Below, one piece after another: positions 1-12,612 of a stretch of DNA of 64,000 bases (positions are counted from its first letter, which is position 1; each line of letters starts with the position of its first letter). Made by a program: the position numbers and the translations under genes. The notes beneath the pieces were generated by a model. That model was given only the letters and a program-made list of their open reading frames with translations, had not been told where the DNA came from and made no database searches. Origin of the DNA: Lycocorax pyrrhopterus obiensis (lineage: Eukaryota > Chordata > Aves > Passeriformes > Paradisaeidae); NCBI GenBank assembly GCA_014706295.1, contig JACSVZ010000004.1, forward strand, positions 15,166,090 to 15,230,089. Reading direction: 5' to 3'.

Positions 1-3000
1 GACAGGGTGGCTGCAAACCCTCCAGGCCTCCCCCTGTGCCACTCTGCAGGGCTGCACTGGGCAGGGGGGATGAAGCAGGTTGGGTCATGGCCTGGGGGAC
101 ACCTCTGCAGTGCAGTCCATGGTGTGGGGCATGTCCCTTGTCCACAACCCCAAAGAGCTGTTGGGAGGAGCTGCTTTGGCCTCCTTGTCGGACATAATGT
201 GTCCATAGGGCTTTTAATGATTCAGAGAAATGTCTCAAGTAGGGGAACAGAAGAGAAATTCCCTGACAGCACCTTCTCAATCCTTTTTTTGCCAAGGTTA
301 AAAAAAAAATTTGGAAATTAAACTTGGACTCTATTTCACTCTCTCCTCCTTTCTCCTCTCCTCCCCTTCTTCCTTCTGTTCCATCTTCCCTGCAGAAAAA
401 AAATCATCACGCAACTCGAGGGGGACATTCCTCCAGAAGGAGCTGGGAATTAATCTTGTTGCTGAAATGAAGAATAGAAAAGTTCTTCAAAACTTTGTCA
501 TTTATTTATAAAATACAGGACTTGTGATTTATTTTTCCTCCCTTTCTCATTAATCTTTGCCACCTTCAGGCATTCAAGAAATGTACGTCAGCCCACCCTG
601 ATTCGTTAAAAGGAATAAAAAGGTTTCCTTTACCTGCCTTCTTTTGCTGAGCATTGTAGGACTGGACTTTATGGACATTTTTGGGAAACATAAAAAAAAA
701 AAAAAGAAATGTACTTTGAAAATTAAATAGAACCTTAAGAGGAATATCAGCTCTTACTGCATTTGTGATAAAACTGTATGATTTAGACTCTGGGTATAGC
801 ATAAGAAAAAGGAAGCACATATATCTTTATTTAATGGATGTGCCCTTCAGGAGTAAGGAGCCTTTGGTAACACTTGCTTTGAACCTGCTGCCAGAAGAAC
901 CCTTGGCCTGCCAACATGCACCTGCACCTAACGGGCATGGCAGGACACAGGCTCTCATGGCTCTGCAAGGGCACTGTGTAACTCCAGGATTTGTTGAAGT
1001 ACTCTTGACACCTCAAGTTACTGATTGCAAGCCTCTCCCAGCATCACCCAGTGAATGACAGAAAGAGGGAAAGGTGACACAGTAGGGAAAAGTGGCTTCC
1101 CTGCCATTACTCGATGGTGAAAACCTACTCAAATCATTCCCTCCAGCACAAATAAAGGTGAAAAATCTTGTTTCTGCTCAACAAGGCTATGGCTAAGATA
1201 GGCAGAGCTTCAATTTAGATGTGCTGGGAGAGTCAGGTTTGTGTTTCGGAGCCCAAAACATGGAATTGGGTGTCAGCAGTTGTACTTAGAGGGGAAAAGC
1301 TTCCCATGCTCCCAGTGGCATGCCAGGATTGCAGAGGGCTGGGTATGAACTTCTTTCTCTCTTTGAGCATCCACTCTAAAACAATTTCTACAGCTTTATT
1401 AAATGGACCTGACTGTGAAAGTGGGTGCTATATATGTGTATATTATGAGTAATATTAATGTAGATGTGTTACAGTAAATTTCTAATGCATTTTCCTTTCG
1501 TTCTCTTCCCTCATCTCCATTCCAACATGTTTTTGAGGTGGAGCTGGTGGATTACATTCAGAGGGGATGAAGGACTGTTTGGTCTCCCAGGTGTGTTTTC
1601 CTTCAAGGCAGCACTGTATCTTGCAGCTGTGGTGGTGAAGATGGGCCGCTGAGGTCTTGCCAAGGAGCTGTGGAGAGCTGAACTTGTGCTTGTCTCCCGT
1701 GCTTGAGAAAATTCTCAGTACTCTCAGGGGTCTGTACGAAAGTTATTGTTTGGATTTTTTGTAGTGAGAGACTCCCTCTCCAGCTGGAGAGGAAATCAAC
1801 ATTCAAAAAGTTAATTTAAGACAGTAAAAATGTACCATTTAGTGCAAGTAAAGGTGTGCATACACAGAGAGTAGGGGTCAGCTGTGAGAGTCCATCCCAA
1901 GTCCCAGAGAAGCGACTCTCTGCAGCTCTGCTCCCAGTGGATACATTGCTCCACCTGCAAATGTACTGGATGCTAGGGCTTGAAATTGCTCTGTATCTGT
2001 TCTTTTCAATATATGTGAACCTGAGTAAAGCCTCAGACCCGGGTACTTCAGTATCAAGAAATCATCTCAATAGTCAAAGATTTCCTTCCTAAATTTGATC
2101 CGTTTCTCTTTGGTTTTTACCATCTTTCCTTTCTCACCCAAACCTACCCTGAGTAATAGTGCATTTTTAAAATTGACATCTTAGACTATTTACAATTATT
2201 TGTGAGTAGTTACCATGTACCCTCTTACACTGCTATTAACTTGCCCAGCTGATGTGTGTATGGGCTTGTGAGGACAATTTGTGGGCAGGACTGCTTCTCG
2301 CCTATACTCAAAGCTGGTTTTGGTACAGATTTCTGTAGTTTATGTCTCTGTTTCAATGAATTTAGGACACCCCTGCCTCACTAGTATATTTCAGTCTTTA
2401 CTATTTTTTGGAATTTTCCTGCCAAGCTTTAGGTTGTAAGTGGAGATGATGGGAAGTGGGACATACAACCCTTTTATTCCCACTGTTATAAATCTGTGTG
2501 CTGTAGGTAACTAAGACTACCTATGTGTCAGCCTCAAGGTGAAGGTAATAAATCTTGCTCATCCTTGGGACACTTTGCCAAGTGACTGATTAAAACCAAA
2601 TCTTCACAGAAATTGTTCTCTCTGCAACTGGCCCATAAAACCCCAAACCAATCCCTTTTTTTGTAGTTACTCCACTACCTGTAGTAGAAGAAAGCTGTTG
2701 GTTCTCTGAGAAGACTTGAATATTCTTATTTTAAACTTCTAGCACTACTCTTCACTGCTAGTCACTGTACCCTGCAGGTATGGAGTTGTGCTGAACACCT
2801 GGGCTGCACAAGAATGAGAATTAATGTGGTTTTGTCTCAATGCCATTAGGCTGCAGGTGTCAGTCTGCAGACAGTTTCTGGAGAAGGCATGTCCTGCCCC
2901 AGGAGAAAAAGCAGGAACAAGCAGCAAGGCTGCCAGCAAATGTGCTTTTTTGGAGGCAGACAAGTGGCTGATTGGCACTGTTGCGGAGGCAGGGGAGTAT

Positions 3001-3891
3001 TTGGGTGGGGAAAGAAGGTATTGAAACAGAGAAGAGGTTTTAACTGCAAATGTGTGGAGGGCATAAGGGAGATAAAACACTGCTTAAGAAATTGTGTGAT
3101 TTAAAAAATACATTATTTGGCTGTCAAGTGAATTATAGAGGAGAAAGGGAGATTATTCATTAGATGCATCATAGCGACAGGACATAAAGGATTAGACATG
3201 CTGTGTGAGCCATAAAGCTTTCACCAAGCAGGGAAAGAGTAATGATCTTGGTTTTATTGTGCTGTTTTCAGGCTGACAAAGTTCTAATTTTGTTCCAAAA
3301 ATAAAGTTATGAACCAAATAGAAAGGGCTCTTAAATTGTGTATGTTTGCTTCTGTGATGGTGTGTTGACTGTGCATAAGACAGTTTGATAATTATCTGTC
3401 AGAGGTGTAGAGAAACCTCGTGCTTCATGGGAGCCCAAATCATTCTCAGGATGAATGCAGATAAAATTTCTTCCTATCGATTAGCTTTCTGCCTGTTTTT
3501 ATTTGCTTCTGCAGCACCCCCTGTTAGTGCAGGATGGATACCCAGTGACTTTCAATAACTGGCAGTCTGACCACAGCCTCTCGTGGGAGGAGGGCTGTGT
3601 TTGATGTGCCTGTGCTGGCTCTGGCTTCTTGAGCCCGGAGTCAGGAAATGCTCTCCGAAAAGTGCCTTGCCTGCCTCTCACCCCCACTCTTCTGAGTCAC
3701 ACGGGTACATAATCATCGATCAGCCGTGGGGAAAGTGCTGCTGCCACCTCTTGGGGCTGTGCTACTCCAGCACCACTGACCTCAGCCAGCCAGAAAAATC
3801 CAGCTTGCCTTTTACACAAATGCCAAGCCCAGTAAAAACAGGGGAAGGCTCCATGTCAAGCTGGAGAATTGACCTAACAGAGGAATACCAG
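1..3891. other. non-coding DNA, no gene recognised
   Basis: This stretch is AT-rich unique sequence with short homopolymer runs, including an A-run near 691-704. Open frames here reach about 115 codons, but they overlap on both strands, have low-complexity or unfamiliar translations and match no family I know. I see no RNA gene or recognisable transposon. The last bases (ACCAG at 3887-3891) probably form the left target-site copy of the LTR that follows. Confidence 0.6.
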
Positions 3892-4306
3892 TGGCCTGGC
3901 TTCAGCTGGGATACAGTTAATTATTCTTAGCAGCTGGTACACTACTGTTTTGGATTTAGGATGAGAATAATGTTGATAACACACTGATGTTTTAATTGTT
4001 GCTCGATTGCTGCTCAGGGACCAGCTGGGCACAGTTCAGCAGGTGGTGAGAAATTGTATTGTGCATCACTTGGTTTACTTGGGGTTTATTCCTCTCTTTC
4101 TTTTTGTTATCTCCCTTTTCATCATCATTCTTAATGTTGTTATTGTTATAATTTACTTTATTTCAATTATTAAACTGTTTGAACCTCAATCCACAGGTCT
4201 TATCTTTTTCTGATTCTCCTTCTCACCTACCACATCAGGCCAGAGGGGATGGAGCGAGCAGGCAGCTGCCTGGTACTTGGTTGCCATCTGGGGTTAAACC
4301 ATGACA
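3892..4306 (+). mobile_element. solo LTR of an avian endogenous retrovirus, internally deleted
   Basis: The segment begins TGGCCTGGCTTCAGCTGGG and ends GGGGTTAAACCATGACA, so it has the TG...CA ends of a retroviral LTR. It is flanked by ACCAG (3887-3891) and GCCAG (4307-4311), which agree at four of five bases and fit a decayed 5-bp target-site duplication. A poly(A) signal ATTAAA lies at 4169-4174 after a T-rich tract, where the R region would be expected. From memory the ends match an LTR family common in songbirds whose full copies have a longer U3 with a TATA region; here the sequence jumps from the 5' part of U3 near 4005 to the region around R. No gag, pol or env lies next to it, so I read it as a solo LTR left by recombination between the two LTRs of a provirus. 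The subfamily name is not certain. Confidence 0.78.
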
Positions 4307-6587
4307 GCCAGGCACTTCAATTCTATTGCTTCATATTTATTATGACTTGGGGACAGCCCCTTGATTGGCTGTGGGGGAAACTTTAAAATTAAATTCTAGA
4401 GCATTTTTTTTTACTGGCATGGCAAGTACTGCTCTTTTACGACACTCAGAACGAGGTAGATGGTGGGGAATGTAAAAAATATACTTAAATCCTTTCTGTA
4501 AGCAAAATTCGAAACTCAGAGTAGGAATTTAACCTCCAGAGCTCACAAGAAGACAATATAACAGTGTGGTCACCTGCACTTACTTTGAGTCATTCACTGT
4601 TTTGAATCACTCTTACGTGATTCACATGGGCTGAGTGAAAATGCAGACATGACCTGCTAGCTGCTGTCTTTTCTCCTTTTTTTTCCTTCAAGCTTTTCCC
4701 ATTTTTCTTAATTCTCTCCCTTCAGTTATTTAACAGCAAATTTATCTCAATTTCCAAACTGACGTTAACAAAGGGAAGGATATATTAACTACACAATCAA
4801 CGTATAACGGCTGTGACACATGAATGAAGCACCAGAAAGATAAGGAGATATTAAAAAGAAGTTATTCTGATTTATAAGTACTGGAGAATCGCATTTTCAT
4901 ACCCTCTAAGCAATTTGAAGGCTAGAAATGTACTTGAAAGAAACTTCGCAAAGGTATCTTATGCGTGCTCATTGGTACTTTCATAATGTTCGTGTCTTTT
5001 TCTTTCTCATGAGTTCCCACTGATGATAACCTTAATTAAATCAGAAAATTTTGTTAGCAGTTCCTAAGTGTATTATCTTCCTCTTTGGGTTGCACTTTAC
5101 AATTAAACTAATTTCTTAGACTGTATTTCTCAAAATTATCTGTTTTTTCCAGTAGCATATTCTGATTCTTGCCAGCAAGTCCTGTCAGCAGCTGAAGCAA
5201 GTTCTTTCTCACCAGATTTTCTTTTTCTTCATCTTTTTGGAGAGACAATATTGCATGAAAACAAAATATGAAATAAATATTTCTAAGCTTGAGCCACAAA
5301 AAACTTCAGCAGATCCTTTCTTCATCCCAGAAGTTTCTCTTTACTGGAGTGTGTTAACATTTACTCTTCAAGTGGGTCCCCTCTCTCATGCTGAGCCCTC
5401 TGCCTTAACTAATATTTCTTCATGAAGCTCTTCATCAAACACAAAAAAATAAGGTGTAGTGCCTCATGTTTTGGAAAAAAAACCCCAGCAATCTCTTCTC
5501 CAGGAAAGAGATCATGTTTATCTTTAGTAATTTTATTCTATACTTCATCCTTCGTTCTTTCGTGTCTAGGTTTGCACTTATTCTTGCATTCCAGCTTCGT
5601 TCTCAATCCTCCATAAAGTCCTAATAATTAAATGCCTTTCTCAGTCACTTCTTTCCACTATCTTAAATATGGATAAGCCAGGGAAAGGTCATCAGCTTCA
5701 ACTGCTCTTTTAATACAGAATGGAGGCAGCTATAAAACAAAGCCCAGATAAAATCAAACCAAACCTGGAAGGATTGAGCTGAAAAGCAATAATTGCTTGG
5801 CTGTACCCAACAGAACTACAAAAGTGCTTAATTTAACCCTGAAAACAAAACTGAGAGGATTATTGGCAAGGACTTGATGAAAGAAAATGCTGTTGATAAT
5901 ATTGATCATACTTGGCACTTTTTCCTCCAGAAAGTGCTTTGCAAACACTAATTAGCCAATATATTGCACAACTTGTGGATCTGTACTAGTAGAGTTTTTA
6001 AGCTTTGGTGCTTCTGTGATATCTGGCCAAAGACTAAGCAAAGTATAGCAAAGCTTGTTCTGGTGGAAAAATAGACTCGTTTTAATCTCGTGACCAGTCT
6101 TGGTGTGTGCTAATGTGCTCTGCTTTGTCAAACAGCAGTCAGCACTTCTTAATGGAGGTGCATTTGTTCTTGCCTAATTGGGCATTAAATAGGGGTAAAA
6201 CATCATATTCACTCCTAGTCCTTGGGTGGAAGGGTTGGGAAGGAGAAGGTGAGGTGCTGGCAGCGAGACGGGGCAGTTCACATTGCTGGCTTTGCTTGGG
6301 TTTGGAGGTTTTTTTGAATTAAAGCTCCTTAGGGCTCTGTCCATTACTGCGTATCCATAGAGGAGTCTGGAGGACCCATCTAAGGTCTAACCACTGCTGA
6401 AAACCACAGGAGTGTTGCTGTCTCTGCAGTCTTCAGTCTTCCGTCACGTGAGTCCCTGCGGTGATGATCGTGAGATTGGCCTGTAGAAGAGTTAAACACA
6501 GTTCCAGTTACTAATAGTGAATAATAATAATAATGAAATAACTATTACCTTTGCCTACAGTCACATCTGTCATGCATTACTGATGTG
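4307..6587. other. non-coding DNA, no gene recognised
   Basis: This is AT-rich unique sequence containing an (AAT)n run near 6520-6534. I see no coding gene, RNA gene or recognisable transposon in it. Confidence 0.6.
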
Positions 6588-6624
6588 GAGCCCCTCAAGA
6601 TCTGAGCCCCTCAAGATCTGAGCC
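6588..6624. repeat. 16-bp tandem duplication
   Basis: The unit GAGCCCCTCAAGATCT occurs twice in perfect succession (6588-6603 and 6604-6619), followed by a partial third copy, GAGCC. Each unit contains the palindrome AGATCT apart from its first base. The perfect identity suggests a recent replication-slippage event. Confidence 0.9.
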
Positions 6625-6689
6625 AAACTTCACAATATTTTTTTTTTTTAGTTATTAATCAGTAGCAATGGCTGGACAGTTATGATTAA

Positions 6690-7125
6690 GCAATTGCATT
6701 GTGAACCTTGTGCGCCTGGCTAATCTTTTGTTTTAAGGGAAAGGGAAGACAGTCCCAAGATGAATGGGCTATCTGGACCAGAGCCACCAGGAGTGAAGTC
6801 AGCAGAACTGAGCAGTAACTTGGGGAAAGGTAATTCTGGCAGTGGGAGACCACGACCAGCAACCCATTGACCACCTACTCAAAACAGACCCCAGAGTCAA
6901 ACGGAGGGAAGAACTGTGCATGCAGACTAATTAGCATGAGAAGTGATAGATATCAACCAGCAAATAGGGGGCCGAGTACTGATTAATAAAGAGTTATGTA
7001 ACCTGTAACCAATGGATGCTGATGCCTTTGTTAAAATGTTTAATTAGTGTAAAGTTTGCATGATCAGGGAGCCAGCCTTTTGTGGGTTACCACCCAGCTC
7101 CCTACTTTGCATAAACTAGAAAAAA
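6690..7125 (+). mobile_element. LTR-like or ERV-derived repeat, family uncertain
   Basis: The block reads like the promoter side of a retroviral LTR. It holds a long run of short ACC- and CAG-rich motifs, a CCAAT box within GTAACCAATGG near 7005-7015, the sequence TTTGCATGATCAGGG near 7067 and an A/T-rich GCATAAA near 7110, where a TATA box would sit. The text is unlike its unique AT-rich surroundings and gives me the impression of an interspersed avian repeat, but I could not find clear TG...CA ends or a target-site duplication, and the boundaries are approximate. No retroviral protein is encoded in it. It could instead be unique sequence that happens to look promoter-like. Confidence 0.35.
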
Positions 7126-10100
7126 AATATTAGAAATACCTTGCCTTGGTGTGTGAATTGATGTTGAGCACCAGGCAACTAGCCCACGCTGGGGACAACA
7201 TAGCTAAAAGCAGAGGAAACCTCAGTTTTAGTTTCTGTCTCCATCTCATACTGACTGTGCACAGCAGCTGTTTAACACAAAAACCCAGTGGCCCGTTCTT
7301 CTTTATGAGGGATAAATCACCAAGCCTCACAGGTTTCAAAATACTTGGTGGCATACACACTGTCCTTACAATGCTCTCATGCATCAGGTATTTTTTCACT
7401 TTGACCACCAGTGCCTATCTTCCATCTCCAACTTTTCTCTCTTTGCCATTCCCAGAGATGTGAAATAAAAAGAGGGATATATTTTTAAGTGACAGCATCA
7501 ATGTTCTTTGCCCTGATAAGTAAAATTGACCTTTCATTTTAGGTAGAAAAAAACTGCTCTGCAGCCCCGCCACAGCATGGTCTTGCCCTGCTGTTGTGCC
7601 AGGAGCAGCCTCAGCAGTGGCCCTGCCTTGGTGCCATAGCAGGAACCACAACCTCATCGCTCTTCAAGCACTGAACACCTCAAAAACATCTACAGTCTTG
7701 TGGTTTTGATGAAGACTTTGAGAAGAAGAGAGAAATCAAGAGTTTTATCTGGTACCAGTCTTCTCCATAGGTATGGCAACTGATTCCTGTTTACTGTATC
7801 ACAGCCCCTACCTCATTGCTGCAAACAAAAAAAGCAGGAGTGAGGTGTGGGACCTCAAACCAGTGTGGTTGTACCTCAACCTGTGCCAGGTGGACCAGTG
7901 TCAAGGGAAGAATTACCAGGGAAGGGGGAAGAAAGCAATCCCATTTTGGGTAGAAATCTGCCCAAATGCTAGCTGCAGTCCCAGTTAGCATGTTTGTTTT
8001 CCGGCTCTAATAAAACCCATCTGTATGCAATCACTGCTGGACTAAATTGAGAGAGGTTTGGTGAACACATGGCTAACCAGGATTTAGAGTGGAGAGAGAA
8101 CCTGCAGGAGCTCATAGCTCCTGCCTCTGCCAGTGTGAAGGCCATGTGGGAAGCCAAGCATAAGACATCGGACACAGCTGACTGATACTGTGCCCTGATT
8201 GTCACAACCCATTCATTTTTAAGCATTTTTTAATTTAGCATAGCTTATTAGAAGCAGAAGGTGTTTCAATCCGGATGGTGTAACTTGGTCTTAAATGTCC
8301 TTTCAAGGGGAAGGGCTGCTTCCCAGTGCATGGTTTTCCAAGTGTGGTACGAGTAAAGTAAAACCAGAAAGGTTTGGAGAAGGGTAGCCTAAAGAATTGC
8401 ATTCCAGACAGGAGTAATTAAACAGGCTGTGGCTTCTCAGCATCAGTAAAGTCAGTAAGATGGGGAAGGTTCATTTGCTGATCCTCATAGAGCAGTGTCG
8501 TGAGGCACCCCACAAAGCTGCTGGGTGGCGGGTTTAAAATTAAAATAATGAAGTATTACTTCATGTGGTTCGTAATTCAGTTGCAGAACTCATTGCCACC
8601 AGCCACGGGAGACCTATCATTCAAATGGCTTCCAGGAGAAATGAGCTCATTCAGGGAAGAGAGGTCTGCCAGGACCTGTTAACAGCAGAGGTGTTCACAC
8701 ACAGGAGCCGTGTTCAGGAGCTATGGAGCGGGTGCTTTTCGTGGAAGTATTGCTGCACATCCTCCTGCTTCTTCTTCCAGCCCCTGAAACATCCCACCAG
8801 CTACCAGCTGGGGAACTTTGGTCTGATCCAGAGCTGCTATTACTGTGCAAGGATTCCTCAGCCCGAGTCAGCAAGGTGATACTAAGCACTACATGGCCCC
8901 GTGCAAATAACTGGACTATGTTACATGTGCGGAGTAGAGCTGGGTGTTGCAAGAATATGGGGACATAGTGAGACAAGTATAGAAATACTGTAGTGAGACA
9001 AGGCTCTTAATGAGCCTGCCCAAAACTAAGTATCAGCATAAAAGGAGACTAAGGGCTTCCCTGGTCTCAGTCTTGTGGTGGTGTTGTCCCTCAGAGAGTT
9101 GGTGCAAAGTAGCTGTGTGATGCTAGAAGAGGAAAATGAATTTTGTAATAATCATGAATCAGAGAGGAAAAAAAACAACTATCTTTTAATGCAGGATAAT
9201 AGAAATGCATTCAGTATTTGTTATGATCCCTCTAATCTGAACAGGATCCGAATTTTATATTTTGGAAGAGAGGGAGTGATCAGACATAATTCCAGTGCAG
9301 CTGCAGACAATGGTCTTTTGTGGCTGATTATCCATCCATAATTCAGGACAGTGAATTCAGCCTTTTCAGTTTTGCACAGCCCATTTGTTGCCAGACTGCT
9401 TCGGTTTTCCACAGTATTTTAAGTGGAAGAAACCATGCCAGAAGGTAACATCTTTGCAGTCTTACCCAGGTGTATGTTAGCTACCATCACTGTGTGCCCC
9501 CAGGTACCACCACCAGAGCAGTGGTGAGAACTCCTGCCTGGGAGCTGGGAAATCGGGATACAGCTGGCTCCTCAGCTTACTGTCAAGGTGCACTTCATTT
9601 CTGTTGTTGAAACCTCTCTTGTGTGCAGGAAAAGCAATCCCCATTTACTATGCTGTAGGGAAAATGCCAGCTGGAGAGTCTGTGTAGCCTTGTGGTTTTC
9701 AGGTTTGTGTTTGGGTTGCCCCGAGAATACTGCAGTCTTTAGGTTTAAAAAAAAAAAAAAAAAATTGGTGGCCCCACTGTATTTTTTTTGAGGTGGCAGA
9801 CCCGAGGCTGTGTGATTTATATATGCTTTGCAAATCCTGGGATACTGAATTACCGTGTTTCTTTTCCATGTCTCGGATGTAGTTGGCCTCAAGACCAGCA
9901 CTAGACATAGTCAGGATGACCTGCAGCTGCTCTTACTTTACCTCTGCAGAAAAAGTTTTCTAATGATGCCCAAGTCGTGCTGACTCAGCATCTGATTTTT
10001 ACATGCTTTTTTTCAGGGAAAATAACAGTGTTTTTCAACCAGTTGGCCTCATCCTCCCTCCTGGCCTTGAAAATCCATGAATCTGAAACACAGAAGATGA

Positions 10101-12509
10101 AGAAGGATTTCTGCTTGTATTAAGAAAACCATTTTATTTCTCAATGTTAATATTTCTAATTTACATTTACTGCTTGGGAGTTTGGAGATGATGTGGAACA
10201 GCAACTATGAACCCTCTCTCCACATATGTTGGGACAAGCAGCTATTTATAGCTTTTGATTTGCAGTTGGAGGAAGAACCATAAATATTCCCTACTTCAGC
10301 AGGAAAACGGTTCCAGCACTATAAAAAAAGAACTTCAGTACACAAGAATGGCATAGGATTTGGGCTGCATTGATTATGCTGTTTCAGCTAAGATTTATCT
10401 GTTTGAAGTTTCTGAGACTGGTACAATCTTGTGTTCATTTAAAGATAGCACAGCCCTATGGGGCCAGTTGTTAACTTTGCATCATTAACAGAATGGTGTG
10501 CAGAAAATGCTCTGTGAAAACAGCCCAACTCCTTGGCTTTATGCTCCTGCATATTCTAGGAGGAGACCTAAAACTCACTGATGTGTAAATTTGCAATGTA
10601 TTATTATGCCTTTGGGGACGTGGTAACAATTTGTGATACCACACCTTTTAACTAGTCATCTCTGATGAGGAGAGAGGGAAAAGGGCTGTAATTGTTCTGC
10701 ATGTTTGTTAAAGGATTATTTCACTACGTATTTGATAAAATACAATCCTTCAGGATCATGTGTAATTTTGCAGTGTTAAAAATAATTATCAGAATAGCTT
10801 TGTACAGTTTTTTATTTTAATGTAGCCGGGTAGGTGTTTCATATGCAGTTTATTGATGTTGTATTTTTGATGTCTCCAAGGTGGATGTGGAATTGCTCTT
10901 CGCTGGTCAGAATTTCTCAATACGTTTACTCACACAGTGCACATATTCTTGGTATTTCTGTTGCATGCAGTTCCACTGAAAATAAATGTTCTTAATTCCA
11001 GCCAACTGAAATGCAAACAGTATGTTGAATTAAATATAGTTACTCATTTTAAAAGGTCACTCTCGTCTTTTTATTAGTGCTATTTTTTTCCTCAAACCTG
11101 TTTCACATTCAGATCACTAAAATGAAGAGCTGTGTGACCCAAAACAGTCGGAGCGGTGGCTGGTAGTGGAAAGGAGAATTCTGGCACATGTGGCTCCTTG
11201 GTCCTAAGTGTAGCCACATCCCTTGGGCTGTGCATAGTCTCCAGCCAGAGAGGTATCTATGTCTGCAGAGATATGCCCAGTCCTCTGTGGATCTTCTCGT
11301 CCTCTCAAAATGCTTTCTTCACTCCTGAATCACTTGTTTTCCGCACTGATGTACATAGGCTCTGTTGTTCATTACAGACTTCTGCTCTGAGCTACATGGA
11401 CTGCAAAATGCTTTGAGATTCCAAACCAAATGGAGATTCACACCCTGTCTGATTCTCCTGAGCCCTGTACCCTAGGGCATAGTTAACTCCTGGGAAATGC
11501 CAGCAGCTCCAAGTAAGGATGGGAAGCCTCTGAAGGTTGAAATAAGGCTCAAGGCAGCTGAACGATTTTTTTTTTTTTAAATAGTCATAGCAATTAAGAT
11601 ATTAAAATCAATGTCATGAGCTGTCACTTATGGACTGCATTAGCTCTGCTCTGCCATGAACTTGCTCCTCTTCACCACACAAAACTTCTGAAACTGCAAG
11701 AGAACAAACATTTCTCACCAAACCTAAGCACCTTCTGCTCTTAATCTGAATATATTTGAATTTCTCACTGAATCTGTCAACATCCATTAGAGTCACCATT
11801 AACGGGCCATGGTGGGATTTGAACTAATCAGTACAATTTACGAAGTCGTTTGGAGCACAAAAACTTTTAGGAGCAGCTGAGTGGTGAAACCATACTCAGG
11901 GGACAGGAGTTTTTCTAGCAAACGGTGGAGCAGGAAGGCAGATTGGAAGAGGAGCATTCACTCTGACTCCTACCCTGGTTAATGAAAACCAACATTTGAG
12001 TCTGTGATAAACAGAGGAGCAGCCTGAGGTGTTCTGAACCTTCTCAACAACCAAGAGAGGCAGAGGAAGGCATCAGGGAAGACAGCCAGCCAGTCATCAG
12101 TCTATCACTAAGAATTGTTTTAATAACTAAGGGGATAGAAGAACGGGAAAAGAGATCTCTGGTGCAAAGTCAGAGCATGTCAGATTTACCATTCTTTCCA
12201 TTTTGCTCTCCAAGTGCTGCCCCACAATGAGTGATGCTTTTGAACCCCCACATGCCCACTGATGATTTAGAATCCATATTTGCATGAAAGGATTATAATT
12301 AAGCTCCTCTGTGGCTTCACACACAAGTTTACTGCTCCATTACAGACAGTACCCATCAGCTTTGTGTCTTTTGGCTGCTGTGGGATCATTATACCCTGAT
12401 CGGCTGTAGTGTGCAATGTTAATTTGACACTTTAGCAACAGCCAGGAGCCCTGCTTTAGCTGTCCCTGTGCCTCACATGATTCTGTTCATACTCTTTAAG
12501 CTGGGGCAG
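7126..12509. other. non-coding DNA with a poly(A) run
   Basis: This stretch holds no recognisable gene. A run of about 18 A at 9748-9766 follows GTCTTTAGGTTT and could be a retroposition tail, but I recognise no retrogene or SINE body upstream of it. A second, T-rich run lies at 11567-11578. The open frames on either strand look random. Confidence 0.55.
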
Positions 12510-12609
12510 CCAGCCCTTGAGACAGGAGGCTACAGCAGAGCTGCTCGGCGAGCCAGCCCAGCTGAGAGCAGGGCTGTCAGAGGAGCTCCTGGAGATGGCG
12601 CAGCTCCAG
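12510..12609 (+). other. exon-like segment (candidate small coding exon)
   Basis: A 100-nt GC-rich, CpG-containing segment sits between CAG (12507-12509) and GTAGAT (12610-12615). One frame is open throughout. Its translation is helix-like and rich in Leu, Glu, Ala and Gln (it contains EATAELLGEPAQL and SEELLEMAQLQ), as in many coiled-coil or scaffold proteins. The donor CAG|GTAGAT is acceptable, but the acceptor has a weak pyrimidine tract. I do not recognise the protein and see no partner exons nearby, so it may be a chance open stretch. Confidence 0.18.
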
Positions 12610-12612
12610 GTA

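Noticed and set aside
9748..9766. A-run as a retrogene or SINE tail
   Set aside because: No recognisable retroposed body or target-site duplication flanks it.
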